NCBI GenBank assembly: GCA_928212115.1
Contig: CAKMRJ010002223.1
Location: 300,443,964-300,507,963 of the forward strand
Reading direction: 5' to 3'
From: Lactuca virosa
Lineage: Eukaryota; Streptophyta; Magnoliopsida; Asterales; Asteraceae
Length of the DNA stretch: 64,000 bases
Under the pieces are notes generated by a model. That model saw only the letters and a program-made list of their open reading frames with translations, searched no databases and was not told the DNA's origin. Each line of letters begins with the position of its first letter. Positions within the stretch are counted from its first letter, which is position 1. The translations under genes were made by a program, and so were the position numbers. Positions 22,283-33,341 of this stretch are shown here, one piece after another.

Positions 22283-23439
22283 ATGCCTCGCGGTAGACCT
22301 ATAAGGCGCGTAGTCAATACCACAACAGGGAATACACCACTGCCTCCACCATCACAACACGACCTTGCTGCTTTCCCAGCAGCGGTACCAGCCGCAACAA
22401 CAGCTGCAATAAATCAAATCTATACAAGTGGTACCAGTGGATATGGTAGCGGTACCCACCTAACTAACCTCGGAGTTACTCACTGACACCCACGAGAGTG
22501 TTCGTACAAGGACTTCATGAACTGTAAGCCCAAATCCTTTAATGTGGATGGAGGAGTCATTTCTATGATGCAATGGTTCGAGAAAACAGAATCAGTTTTC
22601 GAAATCTGTCCGTGCCCAGAAGGGAGCAAAGTGAAGTTTGCTGCATGCACCTTCTCCGACAGAGCCCTAACATGGTGGAATGGCCATGTTAAGTCACTGA
22701 CCCTATCAGTGGCTAAATCAATGGGCTGGGAGAACCTGAAAGAGATGATGATGGAAGAATATTGCCCAAGAGGCGAAGTGCAAAAGCTGCAGCAAGAGCT
22801 ATGGGATCATACCATGGCCGGCTCAGACATAGTAGCCTACAATGACAGGTTTAGCGACCTGGCATCACTGTGCCCCGGGATGGTTACCCCGGAGAGTAAA
22901 AATATAGAGAAGTACATCTGGGGCTTATCTACCCCGATTCAGGGGATGTATTGGCTTCCAACCCAGCCACCTTCGATAGTGCCAAACGCCTGGCCCAGCG
23001 ACTCATTGACCATAGAGTTCGCCATGGCGTGGTGGCCCTAGCTCCCGAGCCAACAAAGGGAGAGAACTATAAACGAAATTCAGGGAACAAGAGGAAGGAA
23101 CGAGCAACACAAGAACCCCCGCAGGAGCAACAAGTATTTATTGTACTCACCGCCACAACACCTACCACTCCAGCGCCTGTCAGTCGATATGATGGAACTC
23201 TCCTGAAGTGTAGTAAGTGTAACTACCACCACACCGGAGTTTGTCGGGAAATGCAGTGCAAGAATTGCCGCAGGAAGGGGCACACTGCCCGTTTCTGCAA
23301 GGCGCCGGCACAAACAATCTCCCAAGTCCCCATAGTAGAAGTAAACCAGGCCTGCTATGGGTGTGGAGAGACTGGGCACTACAAGAGGGACTGCCCAATG
23401 ACGAAGAACTCGGGCGCGGGGAAGGACGAATACGGATGA
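22283..23439 (+). pseudogene. C gypsy gag, broken
   Basis: ATG 22283 opens MPRGRPIRRV, like the MPQRPNRGNN and MPPRRNPRRV starts of the A and B gags. A TGA at 22484-22486 interrupts the frame, which continues in the same register through the capsid-like core (FNVDGGVISMMQWFEKTESV; CTFSDRALTWWNGHVKSL). A one-base loss in the G run near 22942 shifts frame into SNPATFDSAKRLAQRL and the nucleocapsid zinc knuckles: CNYHHTGVC, CKNCRRKGHTARFC and CYGCGETGHYKRDC. The frame ends at a TGA at 23437-23439. Gag forms the virus-like particle that packages retrotransposon RNA. Unlike A, the zinc knuckles are not followed by protease. Confidence 0.88.
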
Positions 23440-24000
23440 TCACCGCAGGAGAGACTGCCCCGTAACCACTTGTGAACAGCGGTACGTCTTCTAAATAGAA
23501 TTGCTTTAAAATTTAAAATTTTATTAAAAATTAGGAAAATTAAAAAGTAGTTATAAATTAATTCACTCGAACAAGTCACAGCATTCATAAGAGAACTAAA
23601 GATCCATACAGGTGAGCTATGATGACTTGGTATGTACATCAGGGCTATGCATAACTAAGATTTTGCAAGCTTAGAGTGAGTGATTCCGCCTCATTTCATG
23701 TTCCTTGTCTGGTTGTGGATTTAGGGCAGAGTCACTCAGTCGACCGTCTTATTTATCTTAGTTATACACAACTTGTATATGCCAAGCGATCATAGAAGTA
23801 CCGAGAAGGATCATCATATAAAGTATCGTCACTAGTTATCAAAGCACTTTCACTGCTAGTACTCGCTTATTGTGGTACGATTTGTGGCAGTGGTAATATC
23901 GAGAAAGCACTAGAAAGCCTACAAAGAATGCACTGTCGAGCACACTCGAGATACACCATTGTTATAACGGACGTTTCTTTCGAATCGTCTTAACACTTGT
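23440..24000 (+). other. C internal region after gag, pol missing
   Basis: Non-coding. It contains hairpin module copy 6 and ends ACACTTGT at the A insertion point. No protease, RT or integrase similarity is visible, although pol should begin here. Confidence 0.7.
23651..23765 (+). repeat. Gypsy hairpin module, copy 6 (C, after gag)
   Basis: The outer stem ATAACTAAGAT with ATCTTAGTTAT is perfect over 11 pairs. The inner stem pairs GAGTGAGTGATT with AGTCACTCAGTC. The loop keeps GGTTGTGGATTTAGGGCAG. Confidence 0.88.
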
Positions 24001-27000
24001 TGTCACACCCCCGAACCAGACGGTGGAAACGTCCGAGGGCTCGCGTGACTTAAATTGAAATATCATCACAATGAATATATATGAAATATAACACATGCAT
24101 CACCAACCATTACATAGTACAACTGGCATTGTTTACATCGAGTACAAGGGTTACATTACATGATTTCAAAAATATAAAGTGTTTGGTGATTAGCTACTAT
24201 AAAAGAAAACTTTCAACACACCGGATGCCTCCTTGTCTAATGATTACCTGAGAATACAAGTTATTTTGAAAATGGTCAACATATATAATGTTGGTGAGTT
24301 CATAACTGTGTTTGAGGTAAAGTAGTTTATGTCATTGGTAAAACCCAGAAAATCCGATATTTTCTGTAATAAAACTTTCTTGATAAATATTGTGATGATC
24401 ATGTAAGTATATGCGTGAATGATTTCAAAACATGAATAAAGGAGAAGTTTTGCATTATAATGTTTTGAAAGTACAAGTGAGTAAGATTTATTTCCCCGGA
24501 AAACCCGATGTCTTCCGAATAAAAGTTATGATTGTTTTACTTTATTGAATCGTTACATCGAATGAATATGATTTCCATTGATTAATGATCTTCCTTTGAT
24601 TAATGATTTCCCTTTATTAATGATTTCCCCTGATTAATGATGTCGGATTTCTACGCGAGTCGTTATAACCATGCATGATAATGACTAGTTCGTCTGTCTT
24701 AGTATTCTAATGAACACCGAATTTTGATCTTAAGACTTTGTCACCCTAGACTGGCCAAGTCTAACTGTAGCGAACAGCTTAGGTGTGGGGGAGTCACCCC
24801 CGTATAGATCTATACACAAACTCTCGCTCTCCCTCCAGGAGACTTTGATTACAACTACAGACTACGACCGACACTTATTGGTGTCACCCGTTATTACTCA
24901 CTCAATCCACATGAGTTTGATTAACCTTGATTAATAATCGAATTTTATTTTATACGAAAAGAAGGTAAGCCTAACAGACGAGGAGAAGAGGACTACTAGG
25001 CCCTACTAATTTCATGTGTTATATAAGGCTGTCGAGTATACGAAAAGCGCATTGGCCTCTTTCGCATATAATTTTCTTGGACCTTACTAGTAATGCATAA
25101 TGGGCCACTGAGGCCCAATAGCATGTAAAAACCACTGAGGGTCCATTAAGCATGTAATTGGGTCACAGGAGGCCCAATAACATGTATTATTTATGTTGGG
25201 CCCAAAAGCCATGTTAATGAGTCACGAAGGCCCATTAAGCATGTTTAGAATCTCTCAAGCCCAACCACTTGAACGTTTACTTGTTTTATATAGAATTAAT
25301 GTTGCGAGTTATTTAATCGATGTGTCGTATAATTCACGAATTTGTTTTATAACGATTTATAGATTTGTAAAAATAGCTATTTTTCTATTTACAACCCATA
25401 AGTTATAAAGTTTTGCATATTTTGACCAAATTTTTTCTTATCAACATAATTGACCAAAAACATTAGTTTGACCTATTCAGCCCTTAGTTTTGTAAAGTTG
25501 GCAATTTTTTCCCTATTTATAAAAACATGACATTTTAGGTCCTTGAACCATTTTTCTTGACATCTTTGACCCATAGACTTGTTTAACTAATGTTTTTAGC
25601 TCAAAATTTACTCTTTGGCAGTTTCAACCCTTTCAGCAAAGAGTTTTTCAGTTAAAGTCCAAACTTTTCGCAACTTTCACAATTTTGACCCAATATCCAA
25701 AGACTTTACATTTTTGATCCTTTTTGGAAAAAAAAATCATTTTAACCCCTGAAATAGTTTTGTTTACCCTTTTACCCCCTGTTTTGAGAAATTTACCATT
25801 TCAACCCCTTGAAAATCACATTTTTCGCAATTTTTGGACCTATGGGCCGAAAAGCCCAAAATTTGGCCCATTAGGCTACAAATCACATTTCTAGTCCCTT
25901 AAAGAGCATAATATTCATAAAAACATTTATTTTAACTGTTTTGACTCTTTTGGTCCTTAAGAAAACCGTGAATGACCATTTTTAACCCAACTTTTGTTTA
26001 TTTGACAAATATAGTCCAAAAATGAGTTTTATGTTGCAATATGTTTATTATAACCTTAGAGGGTAATTTTTCTTGACTTGTTTAGTGTAATACATCTTAG
26101 ATCATGTTTATTTCCTTCTTCTGCCATAGATGTTGAGATTTCGTTTTTTTTTTGTTACATATTTACCACATAAACACATGAAATCACACATAACATACAC
26201 ATACACATAGATCTACACATTTTACTTGTATTCTCCCCCATAAAACTTGTGAAAACCGAAAATAGAGGGGTATGAACTCACCTTTGCTTGTTGTTTTCGA
26301 TTTGAAGAAGAAAGGGAAGAGTTTGATGCTATTTTTCGGCCCTAACAAGCTTTCTTGGGTTGATTTCGAACTTAAGAAGTTTCTAAGAAGTAGATCACGA
26401 AAATGGTGTGAGTTAGGAAGAATTTTTGATGAAATAAAGAGACTAGGTTATGGATCTAACCAATAACTTACCAATGATGATGATTATTATCGAATAACCT
26501 CCTTGAAGAGCCCTAATTCTCGAAAATTTTGAAGGAGAAGTGAAGAAGTTGTTGTGAGTTCTTGAGAGGGTTTAGAAGTGAAATAAGTGTGTGTGTGTGT
26601 GTGTGTGTTGATACTCTCGGCCGAGAGTAGTAGAAGGAGAAGAGAGAGAGGTGATATAATGGATGCATGGAAGTATGTGACTTGATGCATGGATATCCCA
26701 TGGATAATTATGAAGTGGCACCATGGAAAGTCAACCCTCCCTTATCCCCTCTTTTCCTATTTTTTTTGTTTTGTTTAACTTGGGCCGAGAGAGAGAGAGA
26801 AGAAAAGTTTTGGGCCTTGGTGTTAGAGTCCAAAATATGGAGCCCAATTTAATAGCTTTTGGCCCATTTGAGCCTTTGGAGTGGGTTACGGCCCAAATGT
26901 GCATGCAAGAATGGATTTGTGGCTTTTTAGGGCTTATTGGATTGTTATGGCCCAATAAGGCCCATTAAAGGTAACTAGTCCATTTTAGACTTATAAAGCC

Positions 27001-27304
27001 CAAAAAGGTTAAGTCTTATGATAGTGGGTCCAATTAGAGCCCATTTTAGAGCTCTAAGCCCAAGATAGTCACATTGGAGGTTTATTGGCCCATTAGGCCC
27101 AATAAAGAAATCCTAGTCCATAATGGACTTAAACCGGGATTTCTAGGGTTTCCAACCTTTTGTTGACTATTTGAGTGTTTTGAATAGAGTGTTTGATGGA
27201 ATTTGGTTGACATTGAATAAGCATCATACATTGCTTTCAAGTTTTTAGTTACAATGTTATCCTTCTTCAATGTTTACAAAGCATTAGAATTCCTAGTTGT
27301 GACA
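24001..27304 (-). repeat. A 3' LTR
   Basis: On the minus strand it starts TGTCACAACTAGGAATTC at 27304 and ends CGGGGGTGTGACA-like at 24001. Its upstream part (26800-27110) and middle (25090-25260) are packed with GGCCCA/TGGGCC words. It contains a (GT)n run at about 26587 and the TATAGATCTATA module at about 24803. It is about 190 bp longer than the 5' LTR because the latter lacks the segment equivalent to about 25771-25961. Confidence 0.92.
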
Positions 27305-27320
27305 TCATCCCCTCGTTAGA
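27305..27320 (-). promoter_or_regulatory. A polypurine tract
   Basis: The minus strand reads CTAACGAGGGGATGA directly before the 3' LTR, the same layout as CTAACGGGGGGATGA in C. Confidence 0.8.
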
Positions 27321-27356
27321 GGGAATTTCATCCCGAAATTCTTTTTGAAACTAGAT

Positions 27357-30300
27357 TTAAGAATGCGAGAATAAGTGAGGGTACTTTTGCTTCATCTGGT
27401 CTTCGCGTTCCCAAGTGAATTCCGGTCCATGCTTTGCGTTCCACCGAACCTTCACTATTGGAATGCGGCTTTGATTTGTACGCTTCACTTCCCTGTCCTT
27501 GATTTCGACGGGTTCTTCGATGAACAGGAGATTTTCGTTGATTTTGATTTCTTCTAACGGAATGACGAGAGTTTCGTCGGATAAGCACTTCTTCAAATTG
27601 GAAACGTGAAACACGGGGTGTACACTGCTGAGTTCGGTAGGTAGTTGCAGTCTATAAGCCACTGGACCGATTCGGGCAAGAATCTCGAAGGGTCCAATGT
27701 ACCGTGGGTTTAGCTTTCCCCGTTTCCCAAAACGGATCACCCCTTTCCAGGGGCAGACCTTTAACAACACTCAATCCCCAACTTGAAATTCCAAAGGCTT
27801 TCGCCGTTTATCGGCGTAGCTCTTCTGTCGGTCGCGTGATGCTTGAAGTCGAACTTTGATTTGGGCTATCTTCTCTGTCGTTTCGCGTACGATTTATGGT
27901 CATGTCAATGCATTGCTAGATGTCTGGCCTCTTGCCAGCTGAGTGTCGCCTACCTCTGTCCAACACAACGGTGATCTACATTTACGACCATATAATGCTT
28001 CGAAAGGAGCAACTTTGATGCTTGTGTGATAACTGTTGTTGTATGAAAACTCAATTAAAGGTAAGTGGGTATCCCACGACCTTCCAAAGTCTATCACACA
28101 TGCTCGAAGCATATCCTCAAGCGTTTGAATGGTTCGCTCACTCTGACCATCCGTCTGGGGTGGTAAGCAGTGCTCATGTCGAGTTGTGTCCCCATAGCCT
28201 TCTGTAGTGATTGCCAAAAGCGTGAAGTGAACCTACTATCTTGATATGAGATGATAGATATTGGCACTCCGTGGAGTCTCACAATTTCCTTGATGTAGAT
28301 CCTTGTTAGTCGCTCCATCTTGTATGTCTCCTTTATTGGCAGGGAATGAGCGGATTTCGTCAATCTGTCGACTATCACCCATATGGTATCCAATCCATCT
28401 GTTGTTTTGGGTAATTTGGTCACAAAGTCCATAGTAATCCTTTCCCATTTCCACTCGGTATTACGGATGCTGTAATAATACCGAGGGCTTTTGATGCTCT
28501 ACCTTCACTTTAGCACAAGTGAGGCATTTGCTAACGTACGCGGCAATCTCTGCCTTCATGTTAGGCCACCAATAACATTTCTTGACATCCAGGTACATTT
28601 TATCTGACCCTGGATGGATGGAGTATCGTGTCTTATGAGCTTCATTCATGACTACTTCTCTGAGTCCTCCATGTTTAGGGACCCAAATTCGGTTCATGAA
28701 ATAATATGTTCCATCCTCCTTGACTTCGAAGTTCTTTTCCATCCCACGTACGCTTCGCTCGTTCTGTTTTCTGTCTTCATGGGGTCGAACTGGGCTGCTT
28801 TGATTTGTGAGGACAGATGAGATTGGATGTTTATTGGAAGAGTCTTCACACGACGAGGGGAGTATTCCTTCCGACTCAAGGCATCAGCTACCACGTTAGC
28901 CTTGCCTGGGTGGTACTTGATTTCGCACTCATAATCGTTCAGCAGCTCAACCCATCTTCGCTGCCTCATGTTCAACTCCTTTTGATTTAAAATGTGATGA
29001 GACTCTTGTGGTCGGTGAAAATGGTGCACTTGGTACCATAAGGTAGTGCCTCCAAATTTTCAAGGCGAAGACCACAGCTCCTAATTCGAGATCATCGGTG
29101 GTATAATTCACCTCATGTGTTTTCAGTTGTCGGGATGTATAAGCTATCACCTTGCCACGCTGCATGAGTACACAGCCTAAACCCAGATTCGAAGCATCGC
29201 AGTAAACTACGAAGTCCTTTGTTCGCTCTGGTAATGATAATACTAGTGCACTACAGAGAGCTTGCTTCAGAGTTCGGAAGGCAACCTCCTGCTTTTATGT
29301 CCATTTAAATGGTACACCCTTCTGTGTAAGCATGGTAAGTGGATTGGCTGTTTTGGAGAAGTTCTGAATAAATCTCTTATAATAGCCTGCGAGACCTAAA
29401 AATTGACGAATTTATGTGGGTGTCGCTGGGACTGCCCATCCTTCAATGGCTTTGATCTTAGAGGGGTCCACATGTATCCCTTCTTGGCTGACAACATGAC
29501 CTAAAAAGTTTACGCTACGGAGCCAAAACTCACACTTAGAGAGTTTTGCGTATAACTTTTCAGTTCGAAGGGTTTCCAAGATTTGCCGGAGATGTCGGCC
29601 GTGCTCCTCTTCGCTTCGAGAATAGACTAGAATATCGTCGATGAAAACGATGACAAAGTTGTCGAGGAATGGTCGGCAGACTCGATTCGTTAGGTCCATG
29701 AATGCAGCAGGGGCATTCATTAGACCGAAGGGCATCACCACGAATTCACAATGTCCATAGCGGGTTCGGAAAGCAGTTTTGGGGATATCCTCTTCCCGGA
29801 CCTTGAGCGGGTGGTAACCGGACCGTAGATCTATCTTAGAGAAGTAATTTGCTCCCTAGAGCTGGTCAAACAGGTCGTCGATTCGTGGAAGTGGGTAGCG
29901 ATTTTTGATAGTGAGCTTATTCAGCTCTCTATAATCGATACACATCCTAAAAGATTCGTCTTTATTCTTAACAAAAAGGACCGGAGCTCCCCAGGGTGAG
30001 AAGCTAGGTCGGATGAATCCTTTACTCAAGAGCTCGTTGAGTTGGCTTGATAGTTCTTGCATCTCCGCAGGAGCCAACCTATAGGATGATTTGGCCATTG
30101 GCGTAGCTCCCGGTACCAGGTCAATTCGGAACTCGACTTGTCTTTTCGGGGGTATCCCCGGAAGAACTTCGGGAAAGACGTCCGGGAAGTCGCAAGCCAC
30201 TGGGATGTCTCGAATATTGACCTCTTCCTTGGACTTATCCACTATGTGTGCCAGAAACGCCAAGTCCTTCTTTTGAAGACACTTTTGTGCCTTAATGCAG

Positions 30301-30741
30301 GGAGATAAGACAAAGGTTCGTACTAGGTTTGTCTCCGTATATGATTAGGGTTTCGTGATTAGGGAGGTGAAGGCGAACGACCTTCTCGCGACACAAAATT
30401 TCGGCATGATGGGGGCTTAACCAGTCCATGCCGATAATCACATCAAAACTCCTAATAGTTACAGGCATCAAGTTTATTTGAAAGGTATGCTGATTTAAAG
30501 TTAGGGTACATCCTACATAGATTTCCCCAGCTGATTCTGTTTTCCCATTGTCCATTTCCACCGTAAAGGTTTCATTAAGCTTTTGGGGTTCTTGTTTTAG
30601 CAAGTGTTTGAATTTGTTACTCACAAAGCTTCGCTCTGATCCGGTGTCAAACAGGATGCATGCATATGAGTGGTTAAGGAGAAACGTACCGGTGACGACA
30701 GCGGGATCCTGAACCACTTCTCCTTGCCCCAAAGTCAGCAC
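27357..30741 (-). pseudogene. A gypsy protease-RT-RNase H-integrase, broken
   Basis: Minus-strand blocks in order: protease (30741-30292, with FDTGSERSFVS where most relatives have DSGA, and VIIGMDWLSPHHAEI); RT N-terminus (30263-29856, RQVEFRIDLVPGATPMAKSS, YRELNKLTIKNRYPLPRIDD) ended by a TAG; RT palm (29741-29412, VMPFGLMNAPAAF, IVFIDDILVYS); RNase H (29165-28947, GKVIAYTSRQLKTH; NVVADALSRKE near 28860); integrase zinc domain (28742-28461, HPGSDKMYLDVKKCYWWPNM, CLTCAKVK) and core (28432-27900); and the C-terminal GPF module with a chromodomain-like tail (27770-27357, RYIGPFEILARIGPVAYRLQ; VRWNAKHGPEFTWE). Several frameshifts separate the blocks. Domain order and motifs make the family certain. 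The DTGS protease motif is intact in its catalytic residues. Confidence 0.93.
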
Positions 30742-30789
30742 TCTTCATGCTGCTCCTGTCGCCTGGGTGTTCGCATTGGGACAATTTCG

Positions 30790-31920
30790 TCAGAAATGTC
30801 CAGTCTTCCCGCACCCATAACAGGTATAACTAGCTCCGCCCTTGGTGTTGTTTTTGTTGTTGTTGTTGTGCATCTGGTTTTGTGGAAACTGGGCCTTACA
30901 ATATTTTGCTGTATGGCCCTTCCGGTTGCATCTTGTGCACATCATGTCTATGCATTCCCCGAGGTGATGGTAGTTGCACTTGTTACACTTAGGAAGATTC
31001 CATGTGTACTGCCTCAGAGTATTCGGCGTGGATGAGGCTGGAGCATGTGGTGATGGGGTAGCTTGGGTTGCTGCATGGACAGTCACTGTCTGTTGCTTCT
31101 TAGATGACTCTGATTCTGTTTACCTCTTCTCTTGTTACTCTTTCCTTTCTTTTTCTCTTATTCCTTCTTGACATCCGTTTCCACGATCTTAACACTCTTC
31201 TTGTTGCCATGATCATACAGTTTCTTGGCCAATCTTTTGGCGCTATCAAATGTCTCGGGGGTTTGCCGCAATGACATTCCCTTGGATAGGTGCTGTCAAT
31301 CCCCAGATGAACCTCTCAATCTTTTTCCCTTCTGAGGTGATCATACCCGGACACAGAAGGGATAGCTCGCTAAATCTGGATATGTATGCTTCGATGTTGG
31401 AGTTCTGAACCGTCAAGTTCCACAATTCTTGTTCCATCTTTTGTATCTCGCCTCGAGGACAGTACTCTGCCAACGTCATCTCCTTCAGTTCTTCCCAGGG
31501 CATCGCGTTTGCCACTGGAAGGGTCATGGCTTCATTGTGACCATTCCACCATGAAAGAGCTTGATCAACAAAGGTACATGCTGCGAACTTGACCTTGCAC
31601 CCATCTGGACACCCGTAAATTTCAAAGACGGATTCGATTTTCTCAATCCACCTCTTTAGGGTTATGACGCCTCCCGTTCCATTGAAGGTTCGTGGCTTGG
31701 CGTTGGTGAAGTCTTTGTAAGAGCATGTTTTGGTAGGTCCTTGATTTATCCCATTGTTTGAACTTCCAGCTCCCTGCTTGTTTCCTCCGCCATTGTTCCC
31801 CTGGTGGATTTACGCCATGGCTGCTGTGGCTGCAGCAGATACAGCGGCTTGAAACGCGGCTGAGTTGACTTCCGGTGGCGTCGGTGGTTGGTTATTTCCG
31901 CGGTTTGGTCTCTGAGGCAT
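30790..31920 (-). pseudogene. A gypsy gag, broken
   Basis: ATG at 31920-31918 starts MPQRPNRGNNQPP. A TAA at 31812-31810 (codon 37) interrupts the frame, and B has a stop at the equivalent codon. The core follows: LPVANAMPWEELKEMTLAEY, CPRGEIQKMEQELWNLTVQN, and FIWGLTAPIQGNVIAANP ending at 31246. After a frameshift comes the nucleocapsid with CNKCNYHHLGEC, CTRCNRKGHTAKYC and CYGCGKTGHF (31086-30790). The protein would be the structural Gag that packages the element RNA. Confidence 0.88.
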
Positions 31921-32252
31921 CTTGCTATTATGGAACAGAAAGATGTTGAGTATGAATTGTTTTAAATTGAAGATTTCGTGAATCGATTTTTGTATCTAAG
32001 TGTTCCCATAAATTCACACCCCATAATAATATTATAAAAACGCATAGCAGGTCACAACATCACCATAAAACACATAATATTTTTCACTACTAATATCCGT
32101 ACTTTGATACATGAAAATTTGCTCGAAAGAGCATACATAGAGGTACAAAGTTCGACAGCATAATGATTCTATGAGTAGTGTAATCACTTAAACATGGAGT
32201 CGGTAGTACATAATATAGCGAACATAGAGAACCTAGCACTAGTAGGGAAAAG

Positions 32253-32897
32253 CTACAGGTCCAAAGCGCTCTGAGATGTGTCGGGTGGTGGGGCTGATGA
32301 TGTGGATGCGCCCTGAAGTCGCGCCACCTGACGTTCTGTGGCTCGTAGTCGATCCTCCCACATTGCTTGACGTACTTGAAAGTTATGGATTACCTCTTGA
32401 GTTTCTCGCTCCGCCCGGGCCACTGCGGCTCGCATCTGATTCAGATGCTCGGCCGTGTCCTGGGCCAGGTCGCCAGTGTTCCGTAATCGTCTCACCATGA
32501 CAGGAAGTGCTCGGTCATCCGGTCCTCCCTCCCTCAGATCATAGAACTGGCGAGCCATGCCAAACGGGGGTCGCTGTCCCTGTTGTCTGCTCCATCTCCA
32601 AATGTCGATACCCCAGGGAGGGGTAGGGCCGTTAGGGCCCATCCGGTGAGCTGGCAGCCTCACTGGGTATTGGGGGTTGATGACTACAGACTCAGTGTCC
32701 GAATCATCACTGCTGTCGCCACCCGACTCTTCCTCTTCCATGTCTGCCACAGGTTCTGCAGGTTCTTCTTCGATTTCCTCTTCCGGTTCCTCTTCTTCCA
32801 TGGGGTCCTCTTCAGGCTCCTCATCAAATTCCTCTAGCCGTCCGTTATTTCCCTGATTGGGGAAATACGGATCTCCAGGGAGATAGAATCCAGCCAT
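32253..32897 (-). CDS. Accessory frame upstream of A gag, 214 aa, function unknown
   Basis: This is an intact open frame between the 5' LTR and gag of A. It starts about 430 bases after the PBS and ends about 330 bases before the gag ATG. The N-terminus reads MAGFYLPGDPYFPNQGNNG. Residues about 21-70 are very acidic (EEPEEDPMEEEEPEEEIEEE and a DSSDDSDTE stretch). The centre has DLREGGPDDRALPVMVRR. The last 70 residues (AEHLNQMRAAVARAERETQE onward, with heptad-like spacing) could form a coiled coil. I recognise no enzyme, zinc-finger or membrane motif. B carries a decayed homologue at the same place (63345-63965), so it belongs to the element and is not host DNA. Ogre/Tat gypsy elements also have an extra ORF before gag, but I cannot show homology. 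It is the only unbroken frame in A. Confidence 0.75.
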   Translation of the reverse strand: MAGFYLPGDPYFPNQGNNGRLEEFDEEPEEDPMEEEEPEEEIEEEPAEPVADMEEEESGGDSSDDSDTESVVINPQYPVRLPAHRMGPNGPTPPWGIDIWRWSRQQGQRPPFGMARQFYDLREGGPDDRALPVMVRRLRNTGDLAQDTAEHLNQMRAAVARAERETQEVIHNFQVRQAMWEDRLRATERQVARLQGASTSSAPPPDTSQSALDL

Positions 32898-32899
32898 AC

Positions 32900-33326
32900 T
32901 GTCTGCACGGGGGGAGGTATACGTGAAGAGGTATATAAATAAGTTATTTTTAATCCTAAAATATTTTTAGTTGTTATAAAAAGAAATTGGGTTGATGCAT
33001 TCCTCTTGTTTAACAATAGGCTATGCCTTGAGTTTACTAACCATCACGATCGTTCCAGGGCATGTGATAGTTGTATTACGAAAAAATGTAGTTGATCAGG
33101 CTACATTCATCCCTAATACAGCTCTGAACAATCCTGGCTTAACCAGGATGTCAGGTTCTCCTAATTGTTTTATTCGAGTTGTTATTGTGTTCGTTTTTCT
33201 AAGTCGCACAAACAAGAGTGTTTATTGGTATATTTTATTTGTTTTGTTCAAAGTTATTTAGTCCCTTGCTAGGTTTATAGTTGCATATCAATGTGTGGTT
33301 AGATATGCCAGTTCACTATAAACAGT
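32900..33326 (-). other. A leader, non-coding
   Basis: It lies between the PBS and the accessory frame. No coding or RNA gene is supported, and I see none of the constant-loop hairpins here. Confidence 0.6.
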
Positions 33327-33338
33327 GCTCTGATACCA
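33327..33338 (-). promoter_or_regulatory. A primer binding site (initiator tRNA-Met)
   Basis: The minus strand reads TGGTATCAGAGC, three bases after the LTR end. It fixes the element's orientation. Confidence 0.92.
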
Positions 33339-33341
33339 ACC

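Noticed and set aside
26272..26466. 64-codon frame conserved in both A LTRs (also 35419-35613).
   Set aside because: Conserved only because the two LTRs derive from one copy. There is no recognisable domain and it lies in the LTR promoter half.
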